Counted from the stretch's first letter, positions 25,644-35,863 are shown. The stretch is DNA of 64,000 bases from Thioclava sp. GXIMD2076 (GCF_037949795.1 NZ_CP149933.1:124001-188000), one strand, 5' to 3'. Numbers and translations are program-made. Notes: generated from the letters alone by a model not told the origin.

Positions 25644-26928
25644 CGGCCAGTTCCTTGATGCCTTTGACCTCTTTGATCGCGGCGGTCAGGATATCCATCG
25701 CCTCGTCGAATTGTGCCTCCGGAATGGTGATCGGCGCGAGGAAGCGGATCACATTGCCATAGACGCCACAGGTCAGCAGCAGCAGGCCACGCTCCAGCGC
25801 TGCCAGACGGATCTTGTTGGTCAGCTCGGTCGCGGGGGTGCCATCGGCATTCATGAATTCAGCCGCGACCATGAAGCCCGGACCACGGATCTCGGCCAGT
25901 TCCGGCACGAGGGTTTTCAGCTCTTCGAGCTTGGTGTTCAGCTTGGCGCCCAGCGTGTTGGCGCGCGCGCAGAGCTTTTCTTCCTCGATCACATCGAGCA
26001 CGGCATTGGCCGCGGCAATCGCCAGCGGGTTGCCGCCATAGGTGCCGCCCAGACCACCGGGGCCTGCCGCATCCATGATCTCGGCGCGGCCAACGACACC
26101 CGCGATCGGGAAGCCACCACCCAGCGATTTCGCCATGGTGATCAGATCGGCATGGGCGTCATGTTGCTCCATCGCGAAAACGGTGCCGGTGCGGGCGAAG
26201 CCGGTCTGGACTTCATCGGCGATCATCACGATGCCATGTTTGTCGCACAGCGCGCGGATACGGGCGGTGAACTCTTTCGGCGCGGGCACGAAGCCGCCTT
26301 CACCTTGCACGGGTTCCAGCACGATGGCCGCGACACGGGCCGGATCGACATCCGCTTTGAACAGCTTCTCGATCGCATTCAGGCTGTCATCGACCGAAAC
26401 ACCATGCGCCTCATAGGGGTAGGGCGCGTGGAAGACATCACCCATCAGCGGGCCGAAGCCGATCTTGTAGGGCGCAACCTTGCCGGTCATCGCCATGGTC
26501 ATGAAGGTCCGGCCGTGGAAGCCGCCCTGGAAGGTGATCACAGCCGAGCGGTTGGTATGCGCACGGGCAATCTTGACCGCGTTTTCAAGCGCTTCGGCAC
26601 CGGTGGTGACAAAGAGGCACTTCTTGGCGAAATCGCCGGGCGCCAGTTCGTTGATACGCTCGGCCAGACGGACATAGTTCTCGTAGGGCACGACCTGATG
26701 GCAGGTATGGGTGAAGGCGTCGAGCTGCGCCTTGACCGCCTCGACCACTTTCGGATGGCGGTGGCCGGTGTTCAGCACGGCGATGCCCGAGCCGAAATCA
26801 AGAAGGCGGTTGCCATCGGCATCCCAGATTTCCGAGTTCTCGGCGCGGACTGCGTAATGCGAGGTGAGGACGCCGACGCCACGGGCGAGGGCTGCTTTGC
26901 GGCGGGTTTCGATATCTGCATTTGCCAT
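25636..26928 (-). CDS. gabT: 4-aminobutyrate aminotransferase
   Basis: A 430-residue class III PLP aminotransferase that converts GABA plus 2-oxoglutarate to succinate semialdehyde plus glutamate. It shows FVTTGAEALENAVKIAR, FQGGFHGRTFMTMAMTGK, IVLEPVQGEGGF, IADEVQTGFARTG and the PLP lysine in TMAKSLGGGFPIAGV. It is the first gene of gabTD and diverges from a PuuR-like regulator. Related substrates such as 5-aminovalerate are possible. Confidence 0.92.
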   Translation of the reverse strand: MANADIETRRKAALARGVGVLTSHYAVRAENSEIWDADGNRLLDFGSGIAVLNTGHRHPKVVEAVKAQLDAFTHTCHQVVPYENYVRLAERINELAPGDFAKKCLFVTTGAEALENAVKIARAHTNRSAVITFQGGFHGRTFMTMAMTGKVAPYKIGFGPLMGDVFHAPYPYEAHGVSVDDSLNAIEKLFKADVDPARVAAIVLEPVQGEGGFVPAPKEFTARIRALCDKHGIVMIADEVQTGFARTGTVFAMEQHDAHADLITMAKSLGGGFPIAGVVGRAEIMDAAGPGGLGGTYGGNPLAIAAANAVLDVIEEEKLCARANTLGAKLNTKLEELKTLVPELAEIRGPGFMVAAEFMNADGTPATELTNKIRLAALERGLLLLTCGVYGNVIRFLAPITIPEAQFDEAMDILTAAIKEVKGIKELADA

Positions 26929-27049
26929 GAGGAGTATCCCTGAAGAGCTGATTTGAGAGAAGCCTAGCGGGATTTGGAAAGTTAAATAGTCTGTTTCTTA
27001 TTGGCTGTAAGTCGTTGTATAAGCGTCATGGAATGGAGGTGTTTGATCT

Positions 27050-27625
27050 ATGGTGAACACTCATAACACGACCTCCCAGGACAAGGAGCTGGGACACCGA
27101 CTGCGCGTGATTCGCGAGCGGGCGGGGCTGTCGCAGCGCGCACTGGCCAAGAAGGTGGGCGTGCCCAATTCGACGATCTCGCTGATTGAATCGGGCAAGA
27201 TGAACCCCTCGGTGGGGGCGCTGCGCAAGATCCTTGATGGTATCCCGATCAGTCTCTCGGCTTTCTTCGAGTTCCAGCCCGATGCCGAGCGCCAGATTTT
27301 CTATGCCGCGGACGAGCTGACCGAGATCGGCAAGGGGAAGCTGTCGCTGCGCCAGATCGGCGGCACGCTCTTTGGCCGCGCGATGATGATCCTGCAGGAA
27401 ACCTACGGGCCGGGCGCCGATACGGGCCGCGTGATGTATGGCCATGAGGGCGAGGAGGGCGGGATCGTCCTCTCGGGGCGGGTGGAGATCACCGTGGGCG
27501 AGGAGCGCAAGGTGCTCGGCCCGGGCGATGCCTACTACTTCGACAGCCGACTGCCGCACCGGTTCCGTCAAGTGGGCGCCGAGCCCTGTGTGGTGTTCAG
27601 CGCCTGCACGCCGCCGACCTTCTGA
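27050..27625 (+). CDS. PuuR-like XRE/cupin transcriptional regulator
   Basis: A 191-residue repressor-type protein. The N-terminal XRE helix-turn-helix (GLSQRALAKKVGVPNSTISLIESGK) is followed by a C-terminal cupin barrel (GHEGEEGGIVLSGRVEITVG, GPGDAYYFDSRLPHRF). This is the layout of PuuR, the putrescine-responsive repressor. It diverges from gabTD across a 121-bp gap with a TATAAG -10-like hexamer at 27018-27023. The ribosome site is GGAGGTG. It probably controls gabTD. Confidence 0.85.
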   Translation: MVNTHNTTSQDKELGHRLRVIRERAGLSQRALAKKVGVPNSTISLIESGKMNPSVGALRKILDGIPISLSAFFEFQPDAERQIFYAADELTEIGKGKLSLRQIGGTLFGRAMMILQETYGPGADTGRVMYGHEGEEGGIVLSGRVEITVGEERKVLGPGDAYYFDSRLPHRFRQVGAEPCVVFSACTPPTF

Positions 27626-27629
27626 GCGC

Positions 27630-28562
27630 TCAACCCGCGCCCACCATCCGCGTGCATTCGCGCACCAGTTCGCGTAGCCAGCGGTTGGCCGGATCACGGT
27701 CCATCCGCGGGTGCCAGATCAGCGAGATCACGATCTCGCCCGTCTCGAAGGGAAGATCGAAGATCTCCGGCCCCTCAAGGCCGAGCGCCATCAGGCGGCG
27801 CTTTTCCATCATGGCATAGGAATGGGGCAGGATCGCCACCAGATCGCTCTGCTGGGAAATGGAGAGCGCCACCAGAAAGGATGGCACCTGAAAGGTCCGG
27901 CGGCGCTTCAGCCCGATCTCGGCAAGTGCCCGATCCACCACATGCGTGAAATTCACCGGCTGGTGCAGGGTGGAGACGATGCTGTCGCTCTCGGCAAAAT
28001 CGCGCGCGGTGATCGGTCGCGCGGCCAGAGGGTGTCCGGGCCGTGTCACCCCCACAAAATAATCACGGGTCAGGCGCTGGACTTTCAGCTCGGGCGCGGT
28101 GTCGCGCAGGATACCCAGCTCCAGATCGCACAGCCCGTCGCGCAGCGCCCGCGCGGGGTTGGGTTCTTTCTGCGCGAAGAGCAGCCGCACACCGGGGGCG
28201 CGTTCGCGCACCAGCCCCAGTAATGTCGCGCCATAGGCGGCGATGAACCCGTCATTGGCACGGATGACGAAATCACGCTGCAGATGGGCGGGGTCCAAGA
28301 GGGTCTCGGCCGGCCTCAGTACGGTCTCGACCTCGGCGGCCAGATGCGGCACGCGCTCCTTGAGGGCCTCGGCATGCGGCGTCAGCACCATTCCGCGCCC
28401 CGCCCGCACCAGAAGCGGGTCGCCCGTGGCCTCGCGCAGACGCGCAAGCGTCCGGCTCATGGCCGAGGTCGACAGCCCCAGCCGCCGTGCGGCCGCAGCC
28501 ACACTCCCCTCGGCCAGAAGCGCATCGAGCGCCCGCAGCAGGTTGAGATCACGCATATCCAT
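27630..28562 (-). CDS. LysR-family transcriptional regulator
   Basis: A 310-residue LysR protein. The N-terminal winged helix (LNLLRALDALLAEGSVAAAARRLG, STSAMSRTLARLREATGDPLLVR) is followed by a two-lobed effector domain. Its stop lies 4 bases from that of the convergent PuuR-like gene. It diverges from an MFS transporter across 137 bases, the usual arrangement for a LysR regulator and its target. The ligand is not deducible. Confidence 0.85.
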   Translation of the reverse strand: MDMRDLNLLRALDALLAEGSVAAAARRLGLSTSAMSRTLARLREATGDPLLVRAGRGMVLTPHAEALKERVPHLAAEVETVLRPAETLLDPAHLQRDFVIRANDGFIAAYGATLLGLVRERAPGVRLLFAQKEPNPARALRDGLCDLELGILRDTAPELKVQRLTRDYFVGVTRPGHPLAARPITARDFAESDSIVSTLHQPVNFTHVVDRALAEIGLKRRRTFQVPSFLVALSISQQSDLVAILPHSYAMMEKRRLMALGLEGPEIFDLPFETGEIVISLIWHPRMDRDPANRWLRELVRECTRMVGAG

Positions 28563-28699
28563 CGGTCCAGCCTAAGGCACCTGCCGCGCGCGCGCCAGCC
28601 GTGGCATGGCGTTTGGTGCAACTATTAAATGCAATGGCTGCGTCTTCTGCATTTCGCCAGAGATGATAGATCTGGCGGCATGACGAAAGGATGATCCCG

Positions 28700-30088
28700 A
28701 TGACCCATGCCGATCCTGCGGCCACGCAAACCACCGTTTACGAGGACGGCCTGCCCGTGCCGCGCCGCTATTTCGCGCTCTTTGCTCTGCTGGTGACGCT
28801 GACGCTGGTGGTGCTCGACGGGGCCATCGCCAATGTCGCGCTTCCGGCGATCCACGAGAGCCTGAATGCCTCGACCTCGAAAACGGTCTGGGTGGTCACC
28901 GCCTATCAGCTGACCCTCGTCATGGGGCTCCTGCCGATGGCGTTTCTGGGCGAGGCCATCGGTCCCAAACGGCTGTTTACCGGTGGGGTCATCCTGTTCA
29001 CGCTCTCCTCGGGGCTCTGTGCGCTGGCGCCCAGCATCGACTGGCTGATTGCGGCGCGGGTGCTGCAGGGGATCGGCGCGGCGCCCATCATGTCGCTGAC
29101 CATCGCACTTTTGCGCTACAGCCTGCCTGCGGGAATGCTGGGGCGGGTGATCGGGTTCAACTCGATGGTGGTGGCGCTGGCGACGGCGGCGGGGCCCGCG
29201 CTTGGCGCGGCGGTCCTGTCGGTGACCGGCTGGCCGTGGCTCTTCGCGCTCAACGTGCCGGTGGGGATCGTGGCGCTTGTGGCATCGGTGGCGCTGATCG
29301 GGCCGCGGGGCACGGGGCGCCGCGCCGATATTCCGGCGATGGTGATGAATGCGCTGGGGTTTGCCGCGCTGATCCTCGGGGCAGGGCGGGTGGCGGTCGT
29401 GCCGTGGCAGGGCTGGGCGATGCTGGCGGCGAGCGTGCTGGTCTTTGCCGCGCTGATCCGGCGCGAATGGCACAAGGAGACCCCCGTCATCCCGCTCGAT
29501 CTACTGCGCCGTCCCGCATTCCGGCTATCGATCATCGTCTCCGTGACGATCTTCGCGGGCCAGATGGCGGGGTTCGTGGCGCTGCCTTTCCTGCTGATGC
29601 GCGGGTTCTCGATGTCGCCTCTGGAAATGGGGCTCGCGATGAGCGCATGGCCGCTGGCTCTGGCGACGACCGGCGCATGGGCGGGGCGGATGGCCGACCG
29701 GATCGATGGCGCGCGGCTCTGTGCTATCGGGGCGCTCGTCATGGCGCTCGGGTTCGCGATCGCCTCGGTCTGGTCGACATCGCTGGTGCCGCTGATCCTC
29801 GGCATGGTGATCTCGGGGGCGGCCTTCGGCTTCGTGCAGGTGCCCAATAACCGCAATATGCTGATGACGGCGCCGCGGGTGCGGGCAGGGGCGGCGGGGG
29901 GCTGCCAGAGCACGGCGCGGCTGCTCGGCCAGACGGTTGGCGGGCTGGCACTGTCGATCATGTTCGCGCTGCTGCCCGAGGGAGAGGTGCCGCAGCTCGG
30001 GCTGGCCTTTGCCGCCATTGCCGCGATTGCGGGCGGGCTGATGAGCCTGCGCCGGAGCGCTGTGGCCCGTTCTGTTATCGCGGGCTGA
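28700..30088 (+). CDS. MFS transporter, DHA2-like drug efflux family
   Basis: A 462-residue major facilitator with about fourteen hydrophobic stretches. The motif-C-like and antiporter segments typical of DHA2 exporters are visible (LDGAIANVALPAIHESL near the N-terminus, RVLQGIGAAPIMSLTIALLR, then GAALLSV-type glycine-rich helix 5). It probably exports a toxic or signalling compound by proton antiport. ATG 28700 has AAAGGATG at good spacing; the ATG 9 bases earlier overlaps the ribosome site. It is probably controlled by the divergent LysR gene. Confidence 0.85.
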   Translation: MTHADPAATQTTVYEDGLPVPRRYFALFALLVTLTLVVLDGAIANVALPAIHESLNASTSKTVWVVTAYQLTLVMGLLPMAFLGEAIGPKRLFTGGVILFTLSSGLCALAPSIDWLIAARVLQGIGAAPIMSLTIALLRYSLPAGMLGRVIGFNSMVVALATAAGPALGAAVLSVTGWPWLFALNVPVGIVALVASVALIGPRGTGRRADIPAMVMNALGFAALILGAGRVAVVPWQGWAMLAASVLVFAALIRREWHKETPVIPLDLLRRPAFRLSIIVSVTIFAGQMAGFVALPFLLMRGFSMSPLEMGLAMSAWPLALATTGAWAGRMADRIDGARLCAIGALVMALGFAIASVWSTSLVPLILGMVISGAAFGFVQVPNNRNMLMTAPRVRAGAAGGCQSTARLLGQTVGGLALSIMFALLPEGEVPQLGLAFAAIAAIAGGLMSLRRSAVARSVIAG

Positions 30089-30095
30089 GGGGCGC

Positions 30096-31337
30096 TCAGC
30101 GGGCACCGTGCCACCGATGGCCCCGCGCGCGTGAGAGCAAGAGCGCGTCGGGCAGGGGGCGCCCCTCGGTCATGGCATCGGCGAGCAATGCGGCGGTGGT
30201 CGGCCCCAGCGTGAAGCCCTGATGCCCGTGGCCGGTATGGATCCACATTCCCCGCTGGCCGGTGACCGGCCCCAGAACCGGTAGCATATCGGCCATACAG
30301 GGCCTCTGACCGGTCCAGACGGGATCCGTGCTGCGCTGCCCGAGATCGAGCAGCTGCCGCAGCGCCGCCTCGCCTCGGGCCAGCTGGCGCGGCGCGCGGG
30401 CGGGATGCGCGCAGAGATCGGCACCGGTCAGGAGCCGCAGGCCGCGGACCATTGGTGCGGCAACCACACCGTAATCGGCATCCAGCACCGGACGCGAGGG
30501 GAGCGCCGCCCCCTCCATATGGCAATGATAGCCGCGTTTGAGCACCATCGGCAGGGACAGCCCGATCAGGGGCGCAAGAAGGGCATTGCTGAACGGGCCG
30601 AGGGCCAGCACCACATGCTGGGCTTCAGCCCCGCCAAGCTCCCAGCCCGATCCTTTGCGCTGCAGCTGTGTCGCATCCGCGTGCATCATGCGCCCGCCCC
30701 GCGCGGTGAAGAGAGCGGCATAGGCGCTCACCAGTGCTCCCGGATCACGGCAGGACCACGCCTCCGGCCACAGGATCGCCCCTGCGGCCCGCGCGGAAAC
30801 CGGCTCGGCGGCGCGCAGGGCCGTGCTGTCGAGAATGTCCGAGGCGACCCCGTAGCTCTCGCGCAGGCGCTGCGCCTCCGTCCAGGCGGTTTCGAGCGCG
30901 CGCGGATCGCGCATCACCATATAGAACCCGTCGCGCCGGATCAGGGGGTCAGCGCCTGCAGCGGCGATCAGGGGCGCGTGATCTGACGTGGCGCGGCGCG
31001 TCAGGGCGGCGTAATGGCGCGAGAGCGCAAGATGGCGTGCGGGGGCAGAGGCGCGGAAATACCGCCAGAGCGCGGGCGCCTGCGCCAGAACCCCGCGCAG
31101 ATCCCATGCCACCTCGTTATTGCGGCCGGTGGCGATGGCCCAGAGGCTGGCCGGATCGCGCGGCATGGCGAACGGCTCGGCGGCCTCGGCCTCGATGATG
31201 CCTGCATTACCGAAGCTGGTCTCCTGTCCTGCAGGCCGCCGGTCGATCAGCGTGACCTCCCAACCGCGTGCCTGAAGCGCCAGCGCCGTGGCGGTGCCGA
31301 CCATTCCGGCCCCGAGGACAATGGCTGTGGGGCTCAT
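30096..31337 (-). CDS. FAD-dependent amine/D-amino acid oxidoreductase (DadA-like)
   Basis: A 413-residue DAO-family flavoprotein. The FAD-binding motif is VLGAGMVGTATALALQARG at residues 7-25, GQETSFGNAGII follows near 40, and the C-terminal GMWIHTGHGHQGFTLGPTTAALLAD closes the flavin site. This resembles D-amino acid dehydrogenases that oxidise amines to imines and feed electrons to quinone. It is the last gene of the leftward ABC operon, separated by 176 non-coding bases from the preceding FAD gene, so it may also have its own promoter. Confidence 0.82.
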   Translation of the reverse strand: MSPTAIVLGAGMVGTATALALQARGWEVTLIDRRPAGQETSFGNAGIIEAEAAEPFAMPRDPASLWAIATGRNNEVAWDLRGVLAQAPALWRYFRASAPARHLALSRHYAALTRRATSDHAPLIAAAGADPLIRRDGFYMVMRDPRALETAWTEAQRLRESYGVASDILDSTALRAAEPVSARAAGAILWPEAWSCRDPGALVSAYAALFTARGGRMMHADATQLQRKGSGWELGGAEAQHVVLALGPFSNALLAPLIGLSLPMVLKRGYHCHMEGAALPSRPVLDADYGVVAAPMVRGLRLLTGADLCAHPARAPRQLARGEAALRQLLDLGQRSTDPVWTGQRPCMADMLPVLGPVTGQRGMWIHTGHGHQGFTLGPTTAALLADAMTEGRPLPDALLLSRARGHRWHGAR

Positions 31338-31513
31338 GGGTGCGGCCTCTTGGGGCCGTTTGTGTCAGGGCAGGGTGCGAGAGAGGAGGCCATGCGCGAT
31401 CAGTATCCGGTAAAACTGTCTGTTTGTCGGCGCAGGATGCCAGCTCGGGCGCGCAATGGTAAGACCCGATCTGTGGCCCGAGGGGGTGTCAGGGGCCGCA
31501 GATCGCGACGGTG

Positions 31514-32848
31514 TCAGATCCAGTGATGCACCGGATGCGCGCGGCCCTGATCGAAGCGCTCGAAGCGGAAGCCTGTTATGTCGATCTCGGGGGGCTCGCC
31601 CGCGATCATCTGCGCCATCAGATAGCCCGCCCCCGGACCGATGGCGAAACCATGCCCCGAGAAACCGCTGGCGACAAAGAGACCCGCCTGCTGCGGCACG
31701 GCGCCGATCACCGGCACCATATCGGGGGTGGCGTCGATCACACCGCCCCAGCTTTCGGCCACGCCCACGCCCTTGAGCACCGGATAGGCCGCCTCGAACG
31801 CCGCCATTCCGCCCGCGACCAGCTTGGGATCGGCGGGGGGATCATAGATGCGGGCATGGTCTTCCTCGAAGGGTGAGGGGCCGGAATTCTTCCATGACCG
31901 GAAGGCGAAAGGCCCGTTCAGCGTCGATTTCGTCAGCGCGAAGGTCAGCTGGTCGCGGCGCAGGAAGAAGAGGTTGCGGAAGGCCCATGCATCGCGCACC
32001 CCCATCGGGGACAGCTCGATCCGGCCACGTCCGCGCAGCCCCACCGTATAGCCGCCATCATCGCGGCGGCGATAGGAAAAGAGCGGGCTGCCCACCCCGC
32101 CTGCATAGAGCTCGGCCCCTGCATTGGTGCGGAAGGCGGTGCCGAAGACACCCGACTGGCGGAACCGGATGCCCTGAGGGCGCAGGAGCATCGACGACCA
32201 TGCCCCGCCCGCAACCAGCACCTTCGCGCAGCGGATCGTGCCGCGCTCGGTGACGACCTCCGAGATCCGGCCCGCAGAGGTTTCCCAGCCGCGCACCGCG
32301 CAATTCTGCACGATGATGGCGCCTTTGGCCTGCGCGCCACGCGCCATCGCGGGCACGGCGATCTGTGGCTCGGCCCAGCCATCCTCGGGAGAGTGGATGG
32401 CATGATGCCAGTCCTCGGCCGTGTCGGGCAGGGCGGCTTTGACCTCATCGGCCTCCAGAATACCGCCGGGGAGGTTGTGATGGGCCATGCTGCGCGCCCA
32501 TGCCTCCCAGCGCTGGCGTTCCCCTGGGTCTTTCGACACAACCATCATGCCGGTCTTGCGGAAGCCCGCATCCTGTCCGATCCGCTGGTCCATCGAGCGC
32601 CAGAGCCGCAGCGACAGGATCGCCAGCTCCTGTTCGACCGGCGAGCGCAGTTGCTCGCGCACCCAGCCCCAGTTGCGGCCCGACTGTTCGCCCGCCACGC
32701 GGCCCTTCTCGAGCACCACGACCTTCAGGCCGCGCTCTGCCAGAAACAGCGCGCTTGTGACGCCGACAATCCCTGCACCGACAACCACCACATCGGCGCT
32801 TTCGGGAAGCACGTCAGAGGTGGTGACGCGATCTACCTTGGGAGACAT
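31514..32848 (-). CDS. FAD-binding oxidoreductase, DAO/OrdL-like
   Basis: A 444-residue flavoprotein. The dinucleotide motif is VVVVGAGIVGVTSALFLAERG near residue 20, then GEQSGRNWGWVREQ. The C-terminal FVASGFSGHGFAIGPGAGYLMA is typical of the OrdL/PuuB-like oxidases that act on secondary or glutamylated amines. It is 32 bases downstream of a polyamine-type ABC permease with a GGAAGGAA ribosome site, so it probably oxidises the imported amine. The precise substrate is unknown. Confidence 0.82.
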   Translation of the reverse strand: MSPKVDRVTTSDVLPESADVVVVGAGIVGVTSALFLAERGLKVVVLEKGRVAGEQSGRNWGWVREQLRSPVEQELAILSLRLWRSMDQRIGQDAGFRKTGMMVVSKDPGERQRWEAWARSMAHHNLPGGILEADEVKAALPDTAEDWHHAIHSPEDGWAEPQIAVPAMARGAQAKGAIIVQNCAVRGWETSAGRISEVVTERGTIRCAKVLVAGGAWSSMLLRPQGIRFRQSGVFGTAFRTNAGAELYAGGVGSPLFSYRRRDDGGYTVGLRGRGRIELSPMGVRDAWAFRNLFFLRRDQLTFALTKSTLNGPFAFRSWKNSGPSPFEEDHARIYDPPADPKLVAGGMAAFEAAYPVLKGVGVAESWGGVIDATPDMVPVIGAVPQQAGLFVASGFSGHGFAIGPGAGYLMAQMIAGEPPEIDITGFRFERFDQGRAHPVHHWI

Positions 32849-32880
32849 GTCCCGTTCCTTCCATTCCTTGTGAAGAGGCT

Positions 32881-33747
32881 TCAGGCCGTTTCCAGCTGGT
32901 CACTGGCCTGTGCGTCCTTTTGCAACTTCCACTGGCGCGTCTGCTCGCGGCGTTTGACCCATTCGAACATCAGCGCCGCGATGATCGTCAGAACGACGAT
33001 GACGGTTGCCAGCGCCGAGATGGTAGGCGAGGAGCCCATCCGCACGCGCGAGGCCAGCACGGTGGTCAGGGTCTTGTCGGCGAGGATGGCGAAAGTGGTC
33101 GCGTTATAGTTCTCGAACGAGGTGAGGAACCCCAGCATCATCGAGGACAGGATCGCAGGCCGCAGATAGGGGAGGAGCACATCCCGGAAGACCTGCGGAT
33201 AGCTGGCCCCCAGATCGAGCGCCGCTTCCTCCTGCGACATATCGAACCGCTGGAGCCGCGCGAGAATGATCAGCATGCAATAGGAAGACACAAAGCTCGA
33301 TTGCGCGAGAATGGTCAGAACTGTCCCGTTGTAAAGCAGGCTGCGCAGCCCCAGAAGCCCCGTAAAATCGCGCCAGAAGACGACCGTTGCGATCCCCAGC
33401 ACGATCCCCGGAATAAGCACCGGTGCCACAACGAGGAAATAGTAATAGGCGCGCGATGTGCCGAAGAGCTGGGTCATTACCAGCGCGCCGGCCAGCCCCA
33501 TTGCCACCGACAGGATCGAGACGCTGATCCCGATGATCACCGAGGTGCGCAGGCCCTCGAGCATCTCCTGATCGTGGAGTAGCTCCCTGAACCAGTCCAG
33601 TGTGACGCCTTCTATCGGCCAGACCTGCGGGTAGTTCGGGGTGTTGAAGGCCGAGACAGCCATCACCAGAAGCGGCCCGAGCAGGAAGATGAAGAACACC
33701 ACAAGATAGATGCCGACCAGAGCGGAATTGATTTTCTGCTGGTTCAT
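32881..33747 (-). CDS. Polyamine-type ABC transporter permease (PotC-like)
   Basis: A 288-residue inner-membrane permease of the PotC type with about six helices. The EAA loop EEAALDLGASYPQVFRDVLLPYLRP is near residue 185. Its start overlaps the preceding permease by 4 bases. It forms the channel of the spermidine/putrescine-type importer encoded by this operon. Confidence 0.87.
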   Translation of the reverse strand: MNQQKINSALVGIYLVVFFIFLLGPLLVMAVSAFNTPNYPQVWPIEGVTLDWFRELLHDQEMLEGLRTSVIIGISVSILSVAMGLAGALVMTQLFGTSRAYYYFLVVAPVLIPGIVLGIATVVFWRDFTGLLGLRSLLYNGTVLTILAQSSFVSSYCMLIILARLQRFDMSQEEAALDLGASYPQVFRDVLLPYLRPAILSSMMLGFLTSFENYNATTFAILADKTLTTVLASRVRMGSSPTISALATVIVVLTIIAALMFEWVKRREQTRQWKLQKDAQASDQLETA

Positions 33748-34751
33748 TTGGTGATCTCCCCGAGTTTGAGACCGGAAATCTTCAACACACCGAAGACGAA
33801 GGTCATACAGGCGATCAGCAGGACGATGGCGTAGGCGGCCCCCTGCGGCCAGTCGAAGAGCTGGTAGAAACGGTCATAGACGATGGGCGTGAACCACAGC
33901 GAATTCGGCCCGCCAAGCACCATGGGTGTAGCAACAGCACCCGCCGTCAGCATGAAGGTCAGCGTCATCCCCGAGGCGATGCCCGGTTTGGCATGGGGCA
34001 TGACCACGAAGAGGTGGATATGCCACCACGGCGCGCCAAGGTCGCGCGCGGCCTCGATCTGGTTGTGATCCTGCGCCTCGATCGCGTTATAGAGCGGGAA
34101 GATCATGATCAGCAGATGCGAATAGCACAGCGCCACATAGAGTGCGATATTCTGGCCGAGGAAGTCGATCGGCCCGCCCGTCAGTCCCAGCCCCTGCAGC
34201 AGCGTATTGAGAAATCCGTTCTCGGCCATCACAATGCGGAAGGCAAATGCGCGCAGGATGTCATTGACCCAGTAAGGGATGATCAGAAGCAGCAACAAAA
34301 GGCGCAGCACCTGCATCCGTGCCGCCTGCGCCATATAATAGGCCAGCGGATAGCTGATGGCGAAGGTCAGCAGCGTCAGCAGGATCGAGATCCCGATGGT
34401 CATGAAGAAGCTGCGCAGATGCAGCCAGTTGAGGCTGTCCATGCTGGTCTTCGAGCCGAAGAGGAACATCCGGTAATTGTCGAGTGTGTAGACATCTTCC
34501 GGCCCGCCCACCTTGGAGGGCGGCAGCTTGTGGTGGAAGGACAGATCCACCATGAACACCATCGGCATCAGGAATGTCATCAGCATCCAGAAGCCCACGC
34601 CGACAATCAGATAGGTTCCGACCATGCCGCCATTGCGCTTGAAAAAGCCGATATGACCGGTTGTTGCGCGCAGGCGATCATAGCGGATCAGGAAGAAAAA
34701 CAGCGCCAGCATCAGCGCCGTTACAATAAAGGTGATCGGCAGGTTGTTCAC
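33744..34751 (-). CDS. Polyamine-type ABC transporter permease (PotB-like)
   Basis: A 335-residue permease with an extra N-terminal hydrophobic helix before the usual six. The EAA loop reads QIEAARDLGAPWWHIHLFVVMPHAKP. It overlaps both neighbours by 4 bases (ATGA-type), so ATPase, PotB-like and PotC-like subunits are translated as a block. Confidence 0.87.
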   Translation of the reverse strand: MNNLPITFIVTALMLALFFFLIRYDRLRATTGHIGFFKRNGGMVGTYLIVGVGFWMLMTFLMPMVFMVDLSFHHKLPPSKVGGPEDVYTLDNYRMFLFGSKTSMDSLNWLHLRSFFMTIGISILLTLLTFAISYPLAYYMAQAARMQVLRLLLLLLIIPYWVNDILRAFAFRIVMAENGFLNTLLQGLGLTGGPIDFLGQNIALYVALCYSHLLIMIFPLYNAIEAQDHNQIEAARDLGAPWWHIHLFVVMPHAKPGIASGMTLTFMLTAGAVATPMVLGGPNSLWFTPIVYDRFYQLFDWPQGAAYAIVLLIACMTFVFGVLKISGLKLGEITK

Positions 34752-35863
34752 GCGGCCACCCCTTCATGCTTGAGAACCACGGCATCGAGCGGATCGAATT
34801 GCAACGTTAATTCGGTGCCGATCTCGGGCAGGGTGCCTGCATTCGAGGTCATGATGGTGGCATCGCATTTGCGGGGCAGACCCGCATCGAGTTCCAGATG
34901 GGTCATCGAGCCCTCGAAGGACAGATCGCGCACCCTGGCGCCGAAACCGCAATTGGGCCGCGCGGCCCCTGCGGGCACCAGTCTCAGCTGTTCGGGGCGG
35001 ACGAAAAGCGAGGCCTGATCGCCCACATCCAGCGCAATCGGGGTCACGCCATCCATGCCCAGACCGATGCGGCCCGTCAGCTGGCCCACCTGCGTATCGA
35101 CATGCACGAGCCCATCGGAGACCGCGGCCACGCGGCCGGGGATCATATTGCTCTCGCCCACGAAGGAAGCAACAAAAGCGCTGCGCGGATTGGCATAGAT
35201 CTCGCGGCCCGAGCCGACCTGCTCGATCCGGCCTGCATTCATCACCGCGATCCGGTCGGACATGTTTAGCGCCTCGCCCTGATCATGGGTGATATAGATG
35301 AAGGTGATGCCCACGCGCTGCTGGATCTCGCGCAGCTCGCGGCGCATATGCTGGCGCAGCTTCAGGTCCAGCGCCGAAAGCGGCTCGTCCAGCAGCAGCA
35401 CCTTCGGCTCGACCGCAAGCGCACGCGCGATCGCCACACGCTGTTTCTGCCCGCCCGAAAGCGCGCTGACCTTCTTATGCGCGTGGGGCGAAAGGGCGAC
35501 CTGATCCAGAAGCTTCAGCGCCCGCGCCTCGCGTTCGGATCTGCCCATACCGCGCACCCGCAGGCCATAGGCCACATTCTCGGCCACGGTCATCATCGGG
35601 AAGAGCGCGAGGTTCTGGAAGATCAGCGCGGTCGGGCGTTTGTTGGGGCCGATCCCGGCCATATCCTTGCCGCCGATCCGCACCTGACCGGAGGTCGGCT
35701 GCACGAAACCGGAGATCGTGCGCAACAGGGTGGTCTTGCCGCAGCCCGACGGACCAAGGAAGGAAAAGAACTCGCCATCATGGATCTGGAGGTCGGTTTT
35801 ATGGACGGCGGTGAAGCTGCCGAAGGTGATCTCCACCTGCTCGAGTTCGATTGCACTCGTCAT
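34748..35863 (-). CDS. Polyamine-type ABC transporter ATP-binding protein (PotA-like)
   Basis: A 371-residue ATPase with Walker A GPSGCGKTTLLRTISGF near residue 38, signature [16 protein letters not shown], Walker B VLLLDEPLSALDLKL and a C-terminal TOBE domain. The start ATG 35863 matches the family start MTSAIELEQVEITFG; the frame runs further upstream without a better start. It lies 83 bases after the frameshifted binding-protein gene. Confidence 0.87.
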   Translation of the reverse strand: MTSAIELEQVEITFGSFTAVHKTDLQIHDGEFFSFLGPSGCGKTTLLRTISGFVQPTSGQVRIGGKDMAGIGPNKRPTALIFQNLALFPMMTVAENVAYGLRVRGMGRSEREARALKLLDQVALSPHAHKKVSALSGGQKQRVAIARALAVEPKVLLLDEPLSALDLKLRQHMRRELREIQQRVGITFIYITHDQGEALNMSDRIAVMNAGRIEQVGSGREIYANPRSAFVASFVGESNMIPGRVAAVSDGLVHVDTQVGQLTGRIGLGMDGVTPIALDVGDQASLFVRPEQLRLVPAGAARPNCGFGARVRDLSFEGSMTHLELDAGLPRKCDATIMTSNAGTLPEIGTELTLQFDPLDAVVLKHEGVAA